Shown here in pieces: positions 15,476 to 24,769 of a DNA stretch of 64,000 nucleotides (within the stretch, counting starts at the first letter, position 1; each line of letters starts with the position of its first letter). The DNA comes from Parafrankia sp. EUN1f. GTDB taxonomy: Bacteria > Actinomycetota > Actinomycetes > Frankiales > Frankiaceae. The position numbers and the translations under genes are program-made. A model generated the notes under the pieces. It did not search any database. It was given only the letters and a program-made list of their open reading frames with translations, and was not told the origin of the DNA. Where the stretch lies: the NCBI RefSeq assembly GCF_000177675.1, contig NZ_ADGX01000028.1, positions 1 through 64,000 of the forward strand, given 5' to 3'.

Positions 15476-17941
15476 ATGAGCCCACTGGCCACCGAACGAC
15501 GTGAGGTCGACCTGGTGATCGGCGGGATGACCTGTGCATCCTGCGCGGCCCGTGTCGAGCGGAGGCTGAACAAGATCGAGGGCGTCACGGCGACGGTCAA
15601 CTACGCGACGGAGATCGCGAAGGTCAGCTTCCCGGCCGAGTTGCCCGCCGAGCGTCTGGTCGCCCAGGTCGAGGCGGCCGGGTACGCGGCCGCGTTGCCG
15701 CCGGCGCCCGTCCAGCCCCCACCCCCACCCCCGGTGCCACCGCAGGCTGACACCGGATCCACGCCCGGATCGGTCCCGTCGGGGCTCGGAGCAGGATCGG
15801 GCCCGGCCGAAGGCGCGGCGGACGCCGGCGCCGCGCCGGACGCGGGCGGCACGGCGGACACCGGCGGTACTCCTGTCGTCGGTGGGAACGGTGCCCCGCC
15901 GGCTCCGAGCGCCGTCCAGCTGCGGGACAGTGCCGCCGAGGCGCGGGTGCGTGCGCTGCGCGAGCGGCTGATCGTCGTCGCCGCGCTGACCGTGCCGGTG
16001 GTGGCGCTCGCCATGATCCCGGCCCTGCAGTTCGACTACTGGCAGTGGCTGTCGCTGACGCTGGCCGCGCCTGTCGTGGTGTGGGGCGCGTGGCCCTTCC
16101 ACCGCGCCGCCTGGACCAACCTGCGCCATGGCACGACGACGATGGACACGCTCGTGTCGATGGGCACGCTGGCCGCGTTCGGATGGTCGTTGTACGCGCT
16201 GTTCGTCGGAGACGCCGGCGAGCCCGGAATGACCCACGGATTCAGTGTCACCGTGACCCACGGGGGCGGTGGGAGCAACATCTACCTGGAGGTGGCGTCC
16301 GGCGTCACCGCCTTCATCCTCACCGGCCGGTACCTGGAGGCCAGGGCGAAGCGTGCCGCCGGTTCGGCCCTGCGCGCCCTGCTCACGCTCGGGGCCCGTG
16401 ACGTGGCCGTTCTCCGCGACGGCCGGGAGTCACGGGTGGGTATCGACCAGCTCCGGGTGGGTGATCTGTTCGTTGTCCGTCCCGGCGAGAAGATCGCGAC
16501 CGACGGGAATGTGGTCGAAGGCACGTCCGCGGTGGACGCGTCGATGCTCACCGGGGAGTCGGTGCCGGTGGAGGTCGGCCCCGGGGACGCCGTGACCGGC
16601 GCCACGGTGAACGCAGGCGGTCGGCTCGTCGTGCGGGCCACCAGGGTCGGAGCCGACACGCAGCTCGCGCGGATCGGTCGGCTCGTGGAGCAGGCGCAGA
16701 ACGGCAAGGCACCGGTCCAGCGCCTCGCCGACCGGGTCGCGGGTGTGTTCGTCCCCGTGGTGATCGCCCTGGCCATCGCGACCTTCGGCTACTGGGCCGG
16801 CCGGGACAGCGGGCTCACCTACGCCTTCACCGCCGCCGTGGCGGTGCTCATCATCGCCTGCCCCTGCGCGCTGGGGCTCGCGACGCCGACCGCTCTCATG
16901 GTCGGAACGGGCCGCGGCGCGCAGCTCGGCATCCTCATCCGCGGGCCGGAGGTGCTGGAGTCGACCCTGCGGGCCGACACGATCGTCCTGGACAAGACGG
17001 GCACGGTCACCACCGGCGAGATGACTCTGCAGGATGTCGTGACCGTCCCGGGGGAGGACCGCGACGAGGTGCTCCGGCTCGCAGGTGCGCTGGAACAGGC
17101 CTCCGAGCATCCGGTGGCACGTGCGATCGCCAGGGCCGCGGCGGGTGCGGCCGCCCGGCGTGACGAGGAGCTGCCCGCCGTCGACCAGTTCGCCAACCGG
17201 GCGGGCCTCGGGGTCCGGGGCATGGTGGACGGACATGCCGTGCTGGTCGGCCGGCCCAGGCTGCTCAACGGGTGCTCACAGCCGTTGCCGGCCGAGCTGC
17301 TCCAGGTCGCCCGGGACGCCGAGGCCGCCGGGCGTACCGCTGTCGCGGTGTCCTGGGACGGGCGGGCCCGCGGCGTGCTCACGGTCGCCGACGCGGTTCG
17401 ACCGACGTCCGCCGCTGCCGTCCGCGAGCTGCGTGGCCTGGGGCTGCGTCCGATCCTGCTGACGGGTGACAACGCCACGGTGGCGGCGACCGTCGCGGCC
17501 CAGGTCGGGATCGCGCCCGATGACGTGATCGCCGAGGTCCTGCCCGAGGACAAGATCGAGGTCGTGCGACGCCTGCAGGAGAGCAAGCGGGTTGTCGCCA
17601 TGGTGGGGGACGGCGTCAACGACGCCGCCGCGCTCGCGCAGGCGGATCTGGGGCTCGCGATGGGCACCGGCACCGATGTCGCCATCGAGGCGAGCGACCT
17701 GACGCTGGTCAGCGGGGACCTGCTGGCCGCGGCCGACGCGATCCGGCTCGCGCGGCGGACGCTCGCCACCATCCAGGGCAACCTGTTCTGGGCCTTCGCC
17801 TACAACGTCGCAGCACTTCCGCTGGCGGCGGCGGGCCTGCTGAACCCGATGCTGGCCGGTGCGGCGATGGCGGCGAGCTCCCTGTTCGTCGTCGGCAACA
17901 GCCTGCGCCTGCGGCGGTTCACCGTCGACCGGGAGATCTGA
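15476..17941 (+). CDS. copA: Copper-exporting P1B-type ATPase
   Basis: An 821-residue ATPase. One heavy-metal domain carries GGMTCASC near residue 20. A Pro/Gly/Ala-rich linker (about 82-150) is longer than usual. The membrane CPC motif ([10 protein letters not shown], about 463) marks Cu(I) or Ag(I) transport. Other motifs are MLTGESVPV (actuator), DKTGT with the phosphorylated Asp (about 505), SEHPVA (about 542) and GDGVND (about 713). It exports monovalent copper across the cytoplasmic membrane using ATP. The ATG at 15476 has GGGAG close upstream; an in-frame TTG four codons earlier is less likely. It is co-directional with the His-rich protein and ends nine bases before the converging MMPL gene. 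Confidence 0.93.
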   Translation: MSPLATERREVDLVIGGMTCASCAARVERRLNKIEGVTATVNYATEIAKVSFPAELPAERLVAQVEAAGYAAALPPAPVQPPPPPPVPPQADTGSTPGSVPSGLGAGSGPAEGAADAGAAPDAGGTADTGGTPVVGGNGAPPAPSAVQLRDSAAEARVRALRERLIVVAALTVPVVALAMIPALQFDYWQWLSLTLAAPVVVWGAWPFHRAAWTNLRHGTTTMDTLVSMGTLAAFGWSLYALFVGDAGEPGMTHGFSVTVTHGGGGSNIYLEVASGVTAFILTGRYLEARAKRAAGSALRALLTLGARDVAVLRDGRESRVGIDQLRVGDLFVVRPGEKIATDGNVVEGTSAVDASMLTGESVPVEVGPGDAVTGATVNAGGRLVVRATRVGADTQLARIGRLVEQAQNGKAPVQRLADRVAGVFVPVVIALAIATFGYWAGRDSGLTYAFTAAVAVLIIACPCALGLATPTALMVGTGRGAQLGILIRGPEVLESTLRADTIVLDKTGTVTTGEMTLQDVVTVPGEDRDEVLRLAGALEQASEHPVARAIARAAAGAAARRDEELPAVDQFANRAGLGVRGMVDGHAVLVGRPRLLNGCSQPLPAELLQVARDAEAAGRTAVAVSWDGRARGVLTVADAVRPTSAAAVRELRGLGLRPILLTGDNATVAATVAAQVGIAPDDVIAEVLPEDKIEVVRRLQESKRVVAMVGDGVNDAAALAQADLGLAMGTGTDVAIEASDLTLVSGDLLAAADAIRLARRTLATIQGNLFWAFAYNVAALPLAAAGLLNPMLAGAAMAASSLFVVGNSLRLRRFTVDREI

Positions 17942-17949
17942 CCGGGCGC

Positions 17950-20439
17950 TCAGGAGCGGACGAGCTCCTGGGCGGTCTGGCTGGTGTGGTCGCCCTGGCC
18001 GGTGTGGTCGATGCCGCCCGGGTGGCCGGCTGCCTCCGGGACGTCCGAACCTTCGTCGAAGGCGTGGTTCCCTTCGGTCTCCCCGGCTGGCGTCGCCGCC
18101 GGAACCGCCGGAACCGCCGGAACCGCCGAAACTGCTCGCGGAGAATCCGAGGAAGCCGGAGAACCCGGCAGGCCGGGCAGGCGCGGATGCCACCAGGCGC
18201 TGCGCTCGAGCAGGGCAAGCGCGGCCGGAACGGTCACCAGGCGCACCACCAGCGCGTTGACCAGGAGCCCGAAGGCCAGGACGAGACCGGTCGTCCGGAT
18301 GATCGGATCGGCCGACCGGGCGAGCCCGGCGAAGACGACGACGGCGACCGCGGCGACGACCAGGGCGGCCCGGCCTTCCTCCCGGTACCCGGCGGCGACC
18401 GCGTCGTGGGGACGTCCCGACCGTGGGTGCCCTGATCGTGGGTGTCCCGATCGTGGGTGCTCCGCCCGGAGGCGGCACAGCCCGAGCAGCAGGTGGCCGG
18501 TCGCGAGGCCGCTCAGCGGCCCGGCCACGAGGAGCGGCAGGACCGCGGTGAGGGATCCGGCTGGCCTCAGCCCGAGTGGCTCGGCGAGCGGACCCCACCG
18601 GAGCACCGCGACCACGGCACCGTAGGCCGCGGCCGCGGTCGCCAGCGAACCCGCCGCCACCAGCAGCGCCACCGCGACACCGCGCAGCGCCAGCATCAGC
18701 AGGGCGACCGTCAGCCCACCGAGCAGCGCGAGGCACAGCGGGACAGCGGCGGTGAGCCGCTGGGAGACGTCAAGGTCGATCGCGGTCGGGCCGGTGACGG
18801 TGATCGCCGCCCCGGTCGTGACGGCGAGGGCCGCCGCGTGTTCGCGAACGGCGCGCAGCAGGTCCGCGGTGGCCGGGGCGTCCGGGCCGGTCACCGGGAT
18901 CACGGTCATCGTCGCGAGGTCGGTTCCGGGCAGCTCCTGCGGCTCGTCGACCAGGGCGACCGCCGTCAGCGCGGCGATCGTCGGGCGGATCCGGCCGGCC
19001 GCCGCGACGGGGTCGGCCCCGCCCGTCGCCTCGATCACCATGAGCAGCGGGCCGTTGAACCCGGGCCCGAAGGCCGTGCTGATCCGGTCGTGGGCGCGGC
19101 GCTGCGTGCTCGCCGGCCCGGCGGAACCGTCATCGGCCGGGCCCAGCCGCAGTCCGGGCACCGCGAGCGCGAGGGCGGCGAGCACGACCAGGCTGCCCAG
19201 AAGCGCTGGTAGCGGCCGGTGAACGATCACCCGAGCCCTGGCCCGGCCGTGATCGCGGTGGGTGTCGTGGGCCGCCTGGGCGCTCCCGGCGCGGCCTGCC
19301 CTGCCGGCTCCGTGCAGGGCCGTCGGCAGGGTGAGCGCGATGCAGACGGACAGGGCCACCGCGCCGGCCGTCGACAGTGCCAGGGCTGTCAGGACCGGTA
19401 CCCGGGGCAGGATGAGCGTGCTCGAGGTGAGCATCGCGAACAGGCCCACGAGGATCACGTCCGACCCGGCGGTCCGTAGGGTCCGTCCGGCCGCCTCGGC
19501 GCCCGGGTGCCCGGCGGCGAGCTCCTGCCGGAGCCTGGTGTGGACGTACGACGAGCAGCCGACCGAGGTGGCCAGACCGACTGCCAACGCCGGCATGGCG
19601 GCCGTCGGGCCGAGGCCGGCCAGGTCGACTGCCAGCCCGATCCCGCCGAGGCTGACGACGAGGCCGAGCAGGCCCGCGGCCAGCGGAAGCCCGGTGGCCA
19701 GCGCCGCGCCGGTCCGGGCGAATGCGAGGAGAACGCCGGTGAGGAGCAGGAGCACGACCGCCGCTCCGATCAGCCCGGAGGGCCTGGTGTCCAGCAGCGG
19801 ATGGTGCCCTGCCACGGCGGTGCCCGCGACATCGACCGTGATGCCGGCCGCCCGCGCGGGTTCGGCCGCGGCCTGCAGCGCGTCGCGTGCCTGCGCCGTC
19901 AGCTCCGGGCTGGTGACGCGGTAGGTGACGAGGGCGTAGGCGGTCCGGTCATCACCGGAGAGGCCGGCCTGCGCGGCCTCGGCGCTGGTGGCGGCGAACG
20001 GGTCGCCGACGTGTGCCACCAGCGGAGCCCGGTCCAGCGCGGCGACGACCCTGCTGATCGCCGCTCGATAGGGGGAGTCGGTCAGCGCGGCGGCTGCGCC
20101 AGCCTCCGCGCCTGCGCCTGCCCCAGCGGCTGCGTCTGCGTCGGCTCGCTCGTCCAGGCTGAAGACGATCCGGGCGGTCGCGGCGTCGGCCCGGGTCGGG
20201 GCCCGGCGTTGCAGCAGCAGGTCCGCCCCGCGCCGGGAGTCTGTCCCGGGCAGCGCCGCCGCCCCGGTCAGCGCGGCCTGTGTCGCCTGCTCCGTACGCA
20301 GTGGAAAGGACTGGTCGAGCGAGCCGCCGGACACCGCGGTGCCAGCGCCGGCCAGCGCGAGCAGTGCGAGCCACAGCCCCAGAGCGGTCCGGCCATGCCG
20401 GTGGCAGGACCGGCCGAGGCGGTAGAGAACGGTGCCCAC
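17950..20439 (-). CDS. MMPL/RND-family membrane transporter
   Basis: An 829-residue protein in MMPL layout: an N-terminal helix, a large external loop (about 45-215), a bundle of membrane segments (about 220-375), a second external loop and a second bundle. Membrane stretches such as LIGAAVVLLLLTGVLLAFA are clear. Such proteins export lipids or hydrophobic compounds using proton flow; the substrate is not predictable. The GTG at 20439 has GAGGAG upstream. Tandem repeats appear as (SGHPR)3 around DNA 18420-18460 and Val-Pro-Ala units near the C-terminus (18100-18130), both in hydrophilic regions. It diverges from a TetR gene that probably represses it. Confidence 0.87.
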   Translation of the reverse strand: MGTVLYRLGRSCHRHGRTALGLWLALLALAGAGTAVSGGSLDQSFPLRTEQATQAALTGAAALPGTDSRRGADLLLQRRAPTRADAATARIVFSLDERADADAAAGAGAGAEAGAAAALTDSPYRAAISRVVAALDRAPLVAHVGDPFAATSAEAAQAGLSGDDRTAYALVTYRVTSPELTAQARDALQAAAEPARAAGITVDVAGTAVAGHHPLLDTRPSGLIGAAVVLLLLTGVLLAFARTGAALATGLPLAAGLLGLVVSLGGIGLAVDLAGLGPTAAMPALAVGLATSVGCSSYVHTRLRQELAAGHPGAEAAGRTLRTAGSDVILVGLFAMLTSSTLILPRVPVLTALALSTAGAVALSVCIALTLPTALHGAGRAGRAGSAQAAHDTHRDHGRARARVIVHRPLPALLGSLVVLAALALAVPGLRLGPADDGSAGPASTQRRAHDRISTAFGPGFNGPLLMVIEATGGADPVAAAGRIRPTIAALTAVALVDEPQELPGTDLATMTVIPVTGPDAPATADLLRAVREHAAALAVTTGAAITVTGPTAIDLDVSQRLTAAVPLCLALLGGLTVALLMLALRGVAVALLVAAGSLATAAAAYGAVVAVLRWGPLAEPLGLRPAGSLTAVLPLLVAGPLSGLATGHLLLGLCRLRAEHPRSGHPRSGHPRSGRPHDAVAAGYREEGRAALVVAAVAVVVFAGLARSADPIIRTTGLVLAFGLLVNALVVRLVTVPAALALLERSAWWHPRLPGLPGSPASSDSPRAVSAVPAVPAVPAATPAGETEGNHAFDEGSDVPEAAGHPGGIDHTGQGDHTSQTAQELVRS

Positions 20440-20894
20440 AATTCATCTCCTCGCGGCGGATCGCCCGCGTTCGTCGCGGATTTCACGCGGTCGGCCGGCC
20501 GGACCCTCGGATAGGCACCCGCTGATGACCCTCTGGCGGTGCCTGATGGTGGCTTCGGGTGTCCCCGTAATCGGTTCAGGCGCTCGCCAGAACGGGCCGG
20601 AACCGACCTGAAGCGCGTTGAACCAGCCGACCGGTCGGTCAGGTCGATCGGACTGGCCGGCGGGCGCCGCGCATTGTCGATCGATCGGCCCGGATCACGG
20701 CCGGCCGTCCCACGCGGTGCCTGGTCCGGCAATGGGCTCTATCTGCGGGTGTGGCCCCAGAAAGGCAGGTGGTACGCCACAATGGGCCCCGCCGATCTCG
20801 CCCGGACAGGTCCGTGAACTGCGGGATCGGTCTCGGTGCCGGCGGGAGTGGGCCGGGCCGGGCACATTTCCGGATCGGTGGGGAGAGGAAGATC
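20440..20894. promoter_or_regulatory. Divergent MMPL/TetR control region with palindrome
   Basis: A 455-base spacer without a supported gene. The 12-base palindrome CCGACCGGTCGG at 20627-20638, extended by GTCAGG, resembles TetR/AcrR-type operators and sits between the two divergent genes. CGATCGATCGG near 20680 is a second, weaker symmetric site. Confidence 0.6.
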
Positions 20895-21536
20895 ATGGCG
20901 GTCGAGCTGGTGGATCACAGGGACGGAGTGAGCGCCGGTCGGGAGAAGCTGCGCGCCACCGCGTTGGATCTGTTTGCCGACAGAGGCGTCAGCGGAACCT
21001 CGCTCCAGATGATCGCGGACGCGATGGGTGTTACCAAAGCCGCCGTCTACCACCATTTCAGAAGCAAGGACGAGATCGTGCTCGCGGTGGTCCGGCCGGC
21101 GCTCGATCAGCTGGCGGAGGTGGCCGCCGTCGCGGAGAGCAAGCGGTCACGATCCGCACAGGTCGAGGCGGTGATCCTCGGCCTCGCCGATCTGGTCATC
21201 GAAAACCGGCCGTTGTACGGCCTGATACAGGGTGATCCGACCTGCGCGGCAATTCTGCGTGACCGCTCCGATTATCCCGCACTGGCGGAGCGCCTCATGA
21301 CATTACTGACCGGCCCGCGTCCGGACGTCGGCGCGTTGATGGCGGCGGGGATGCTGCTGGCCGGCTTACGCGGCGCGGGGCTCGACCCACGAGTCACCGC
21401 GCTGGACGACGAACAGTTTCATCGCCATCTGGTGGACTGCTCCCACCGCCTCCTCCGGCCTCGGCGCCGGCCCGCGGGCGCCGCACCCTCGCCCGCACAG
21501 CCCGCACAGCCCGCACAGCCCGCACAGCCCGTCTAG
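20895..21536 (+). CDS. TetR-family transcription repressor
   Basis: A 213-residue protein. The N-terminal DNA-binding domain reads REKLRATALDLFADRGVSGTS with recognition segment GVTKAAVYHHFRSKDEI, a classic TetR signature. The C-terminal ligand domain is less conserved. The ATG at 20895 was chosen for the GAGAGGAAG upstream and because the helix-turn-helix then begins near residue 20. The last 15 residues are an Ala-Gln-Pro repeat coded by four nine-base units. It is divergent from the MMPL gene, a common repressor/pump pair. The stop overlaps the stop of the converging LacI gene at CTAG. Confidence 0.9.
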   Translation: MAVELVDHRDGVSAGREKLRATALDLFADRGVSGTSLQMIADAMGVTKAAVYHHFRSKDEIVLAVVRPALDQLAEVAAVAESKRSRSAQVEAVILGLADLVIENRPLYGLIQGDPTCAAILRDRSDYPALAERLMTLLTGPRPDVGALMAAGMLLAGLRGAGLDPRVTALDDEQFHRHLVDCSHRLLRPRRRPAGAAPSPAQPAQPAQPAQPV

Positions 21537-22555
21537 ACCGTCCGGCCGTCCCCGCCGACTCGGCGCGTGCTGTCCCGTTGGACGAGTGAGACGGGCAGCA
21601 TGAGCTCGCGGGCGTGGGCGTCCTCGCCGACCATCTCGATCAGCAACCGCGCGGCCTCGGCTCCCAGCTGGTGCGGGTGGCGGCTCACCGAGGTGATGGA
21701 CGGCTCGGTGAGCTCGGCCCAGGAGATCCCGTCGATGCCGATCACCAGCACGTCCTCGGGTACCCCGCGGCCCGCGTGGCGCATCGCCTGCGCGGCGCCG
21801 ACGGCCTGGAGGTCGTTGGCGCAGAAGATCGCGTCGACCCGCGGATCCGAGGCGAGGATCTGGTCGGCGGCCCAGCGCCCCCCATCGATCGTGTAGTCGC
21901 TCGCGAGGGATCTCCAGGGGGGCAGGGAACGCCCCGCGACCTCCAGCTCGGCCCGGAAGCCGGACCGGCGTGCGCGGGCGGTCTCGAGGTGCTCCGGGCC
22001 GCGGATCATCGCGATGCGGCGCGCTCCCCGGTCGAGGATGTGCCTGGCCGCCGTCCGGCCGGCCTCCTCGTCGTCGGAGAAGACCCCGCCAGCGCCCGTC
22101 ACCGCCAGGCGCTCGTCGCACACCACCACCGCGACACCGCTGTCCACCAGGTGCTGGACCTGATCGGTCTGGCCGGATGTCGAACAGACCAGGACACCGT
22201 CGGCGGCGCCCGCCAGGCGGTCGAGGTAGTCGGCCTCCCGCGCGGAGTCGAGATCGGCGCTGGCGAGGAACACCGCCCAGCCGAAGGTCTGCGCGACCGT
22301 CTCGACTCCGTGCGCGACCTGTGCGAAGAAGGGGTTCCGGGCGTCGGGGACGATGAGGCCGATCGCCTGTCGGGTCTGGGTCCGGGCCGCGCCGGTGGCT
22401 GTGCCCGGCCGATAGCCGAGCCGATGTGCGGCCGCCCGGATCCGTGCGCTGGATTCGCCGCTCACCGACCGGCGGCCCGCCAGGGCGTTGCTGACCGTGG
22501 CGACGCTGACGCCGGCCAGCGCCGCGACCTCCCGGATCGTGGCGGGCCGCTTCAC
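21533..22555 (-). CDS. LacI-family transcription regulator
   Basis: A 340-residue protein. The DNA-binding domain at the N-terminus is VKRPATIREVAALAGVSVATVSNAL, followed by the hinge region. The periplasmic-binding-like core starts at QAIGLIVPDARNPFFAQV and ends with FCANDLQAVGAAQA and VIGIDG. The GTG at 22555 gives the usual family N-terminus and has GGGAGG five bases upstream; ATGs at 22603 and 22612 would add 16-19 residues. It probably senses a sugar or related metabolite. No transport or catabolic operon adjoins it, so its target is unknown. Confidence 0.9.
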   Translation of the reverse strand: MKRPATIREVAALAGVSVATVSNALAGRRSVSGESSARIRAAAHRLGYRPGTATGAARTQTRQAIGLIVPDARNPFFAQVAHGVETVAQTFGWAVFLASADLDSAREADYLDRLAGAADGVLVCSTSGQTDQVQHLVDSGVAVVVCDERLAVTGAGGVFSDDEEAGRTAARHILDRGARRIAMIRGPEHLETARARRSGFRAELEVAGRSLPPWRSLASDYTIDGGRWAADQILASDPRVDAIFCANDLQAVGAAQAMRHAGRGVPEDVLVIGIDGISWAELTEPSITSVSRHPHQLGAEAARLLIEMVGEDAHARELMLPVSLVQRDSTRRVGGDGRTV

Positions 22556-22822
22556 CGTCGCCTCCCGGGACGTAACGCGCTCGATGTAGCGGTCGGTAGA
22601 CATCGACTCCATTAAAGGTCGATGTCGCCCACGCGGAGGGTCGCGTCGGTCACGCTGCTCATCGGCAAGGCCAACAGTGCGTGATGTCCCGCTCGGTCCA
22701 AGGCTCTTTTGACTTGCTCTTAAGGCTCGCTTAGGGCGGCGGTGATGTCCTCGGGGAGTCGGTCCGAGCGGCATCCCCGGCCCACCCGGCGGAGGTATCC
22801 CCCCACCCTCCGGCGGGTTCCC

Positions 22823-22860
22823 GGCCCGGGTCGTGGTCCGTCCCAACCACGACCCGGGCC
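22823..22860. repeat. Perfect 14-base hairpin between divergent regulators
   Basis: Arms GGCCCGGGTCGTGG (22823-22836) and CCACGACCCGGGCC (22847-22860) are perfectly complementary around a ten-base loop. Variants of GGGCCACGACC then recur to about 22890. It lies between divergent LacI and PaaX genes, where no terminator is needed, so an operator, an mRNA leader structure or a mobile-repeat remnant is possible. The rest of 22556-23037 has no gene. Confidence 0.65.
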
Positions 22861-23037
22861 ACGACCGAGCCACAACCGGGCCACGACCGGTGGCGGTGAC
22901 CAGGCGGCTTCTCCAGCCCGTACGTGGTCGCGGAAAGCACCGATCTCCTGCGCTCTCGGTGACCGATGGCATCGAGACCACAGGAGATCCGGACCAAGGG
23001 CACGGAACGCCCCGGAGGGCTCGTAAAATTTGATGAC

Positions 23038-24042
23038 GTGACAGCGCCTACGCGGCTTGCTGGTCGCGACCGCGATCCGGGTCGTGGCCGGCGCTCCGCT
23101 GTCCGAGGGCCCCATCTTCAGCTGGCGAGCGAGAGTCTGGTGCACGTACCACCGGCCGAGCTCGTCGATCTGCCCCGCGTGCAGGCCGGAGCGCAGCCGC
23201 AGCATCTGCTGACAACCCTGCTCGGGGACTACTGGGTCGACCGTCTCGAGCACATCCCGTCCGTCGTGCTCGTCAGCCTGCTCGCGGATTTCGAGGTCAG
23301 CACGGTCGGGGCGAGAGCCGCGCTGAGCCGGCTGTCCCGGCGCGGTCTCCTCGAATCCTCCAGGATCGGGCGGAACACCTACTACGGTCTGGCTCCGGAC
23401 GCCTGCGCGGCCATCCGGGTGTCGATGAACCGGATCCTCACGTTCGGCCTTCGCCACGATCCGTGGGATGGGCGTTGGACGGTGGCGTCCTTCTCGATCC
23501 CCGAGGGGCAGCGGGACGTCCGGCACGCGGTGCGAGCGAGGCTGCGCTGGCTCGGCTTCGCCCCGCTCTATGACGGCATGTGGGTGACACCGCGTCTTGT
23601 CGGCGAGGCGGCGCGCCGGGTGTTCGCGGAGCTGGGCGTCACAGCCTCGACCGTTCTGATCACAACATCGGAGGCCCGCCGCACGGACCCGCGCCCACCC
23701 ATGGCCGCCTGGGACCTCAGTGAGCTGGCCCGCGCCTACGAGGATTTCATCAGCGCCTACGAGCCGCTGCTGGAACGAGTCCGCAGTGGGGACGTCCACG
23801 GTGCCGAGGCGTTGGCCGCCCGTACCGCGGTGATGGAGTCCTGGGCTCGTTTCCCCACCCTCGATCCGGACCTGCCGATCGAGCTCCTTCCCGGCGGCTG
23901 GCCGCGGCGCGAGGCTCGGACTGTCTTCGCCGAGGTCTACGACGGCCTGGCGGCCCCGGCCGCGAGCCGCGTCCGCGAGCTGCTCGCCGCCGTCTCGCCG
24001 GACCTCGCTGATCTGGTGCGCGTGCACCGGGCCGTCGGCTGA
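23038..24042 (+). CDS. PaaX-family transcription regulator
   Basis: About 334 residues. The N-terminal winged helix contains QHLLTTLLGDYW and the recognition-type stretch STVGARAALSRLSRRGLLESSRIGRNTYYGL. The C-terminal part has DPWDGRWTVASFSIPEGQRDVRHAVRARLRWLGFAPLYDGMWVTP, typical of PaaX. PaaX proteins repress phenylacetate catabolism via phenylacetyl-CoA, but no paa genes are nearby, so the ligand is unknown. The GTG at 23038 and a GTG at 23140 (with GAGAG upstream) are both possible starts; the latter trims a basic N-terminal extension. The gene ends in a palindrome-rich spacer. Confidence 0.85.
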   Translation: MTAPTRLAGRDRDPGRGRRSAVRGPHLQLASESLVHVPPAELVDLPRVQAGAQPQHLLTTLLGDYWVDRLEHIPSVVLVSLLADFEVSTVGARAALSRLSRRGLLESSRIGRNTYYGLAPDACAAIRVSMNRILTFGLRHDPWDGRWTVASFSIPEGQRDVRHAVRARLRWLGFAPLYDGMWVTPRLVGEAARRVFAELGVTASTVLITTSEARRTDPRPPMAAWDLSELARAYEDFISAYEPLLERVRSGDVHGAEALAARTAVMESWARFPTLDPDLPIELLPGGWPRREARTVFAEVYDGLAAPAASRVRELLAAVSPDLADLVRVHRAVG

Positions 24043-24110
24043 CCGCCTGGCGCATACGCACTGATCACACCACGGCCGGAACTCGAAGGGCTGAGGCCTT
24101 TCGTCGTTCT

Positions 24111-24300
24111 GCCCCGTCCCGACCCGCGGTTTGCCGTCGGGCAGGACCTGGGGATTCTGGTCGCTGGAACGACCAGAATCCTCGGCTCTTCGGACTCATG
24201 GTCCCGCCCCGTCCCGACCCACGGTTTGCCGTCGGGCAGGACCTGGGGATTCTGGTCGCTGGAACGACCGAAATCCTCGGCTCTTCGGACTCGTAGCCGC
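24111..24300. repeat. Two tandem 95-base units carrying palindromic elements C and D
   Basis: Unit one (24111-24205) and unit two (24206-24300) are near-identical, both starting GCCCCGTCCCGACCC. Each carries one palindromic element. Copy C (24140-24193) has perfect inner arms GGATTCTGGTCG and CGACCAGAATCC. Copy D (24235-24288) has one changed base in the right arm. The core matches elements A, B and E. The location just after the PaaX gene suits a terminator, duplicated locally. Confidence 0.85.
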
Positions 24301-24504
24301 GCCGCCCCGCCCCGCCCCGCCTTGCGATGGCAACCCTGACCATGGGCCCGTGAGATGGAAAAGGCGCACTGCTCGTGAATGCACCGTGGATGCCCGGCAG
24401 CCGGTACCGCCGCCGGGTGACACTGCTGGTCGGAAGAAATAGTCGTCCGAAGGTGTGGCTGTTCGCCGCGACGGCCGCTTCACCGCGGCCAGCACGCCGC
24501 CCGG

Positions 24505-24538
24505 CCACCGATGTCGTCGGTGATTGCGACATCGGTGG
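24505..24538. repeat. Perfect 12-base hairpin
   Basis: Arms CCACCGATGTCG and CGACATCGGTGG are separated by TCGGTGATTG. It sits in the convergent PaaX/GntR spacer. No T-run follows. The sequence differs from the dispersed A-E family. Confidence 0.65.
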
Positions 24539-24628
24539 CGCGTCACGACACACGTGACGCCGAACCAGCCTCCGTGGCGTGAACTACTCGTCGCGGGCCG
24601 GGGCTTCGTTGCGCACCATGGCCGGCTG

Positions 24629-24671
24629 TGCCACCCGTCGTGGTCTGCATTGCCGGCCACGACGGGTGGCA
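24629..24671. repeat. Perfect 15-base hairpin
   Basis: Arms TGCCACCCGTCGTGG and CCACGACGGGTGGCA are separated by 13 bases. It is the longest perfect stem in this spacer and is unrelated in sequence to elements C and D. Between 24301 and 24735 I see no gene. Confidence 0.7.
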
Positions 24672-24735
24672 CGCCTCAGTGCCATCGGAAGACAACTGCT
24701 TTCGGCGTCCGCAAAAACGCCTGTCCGGGAGCGGA

Positions 24736-24754
24736 CCGGTGGCGTGGCCACCGG
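24736..24754 (-). terminator. Hairpin terminator after the GntR/FadR gene
   Basis: Arms CCGGTGGC and GCCACCGG flank a three-base loop, 16 bases beyond the stop codon of the minus-strand regulator gene. Size and position fit an intrinsic terminator without a U-run. Confidence 0.55.
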
Positions 24755-24769
24755 AACCTGACATCGATG

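Noticed and set aside
24111-24300. CRISPR array
   Set aside because: Only two 95-base units, both with long internal palindromes and no distinct spacers.
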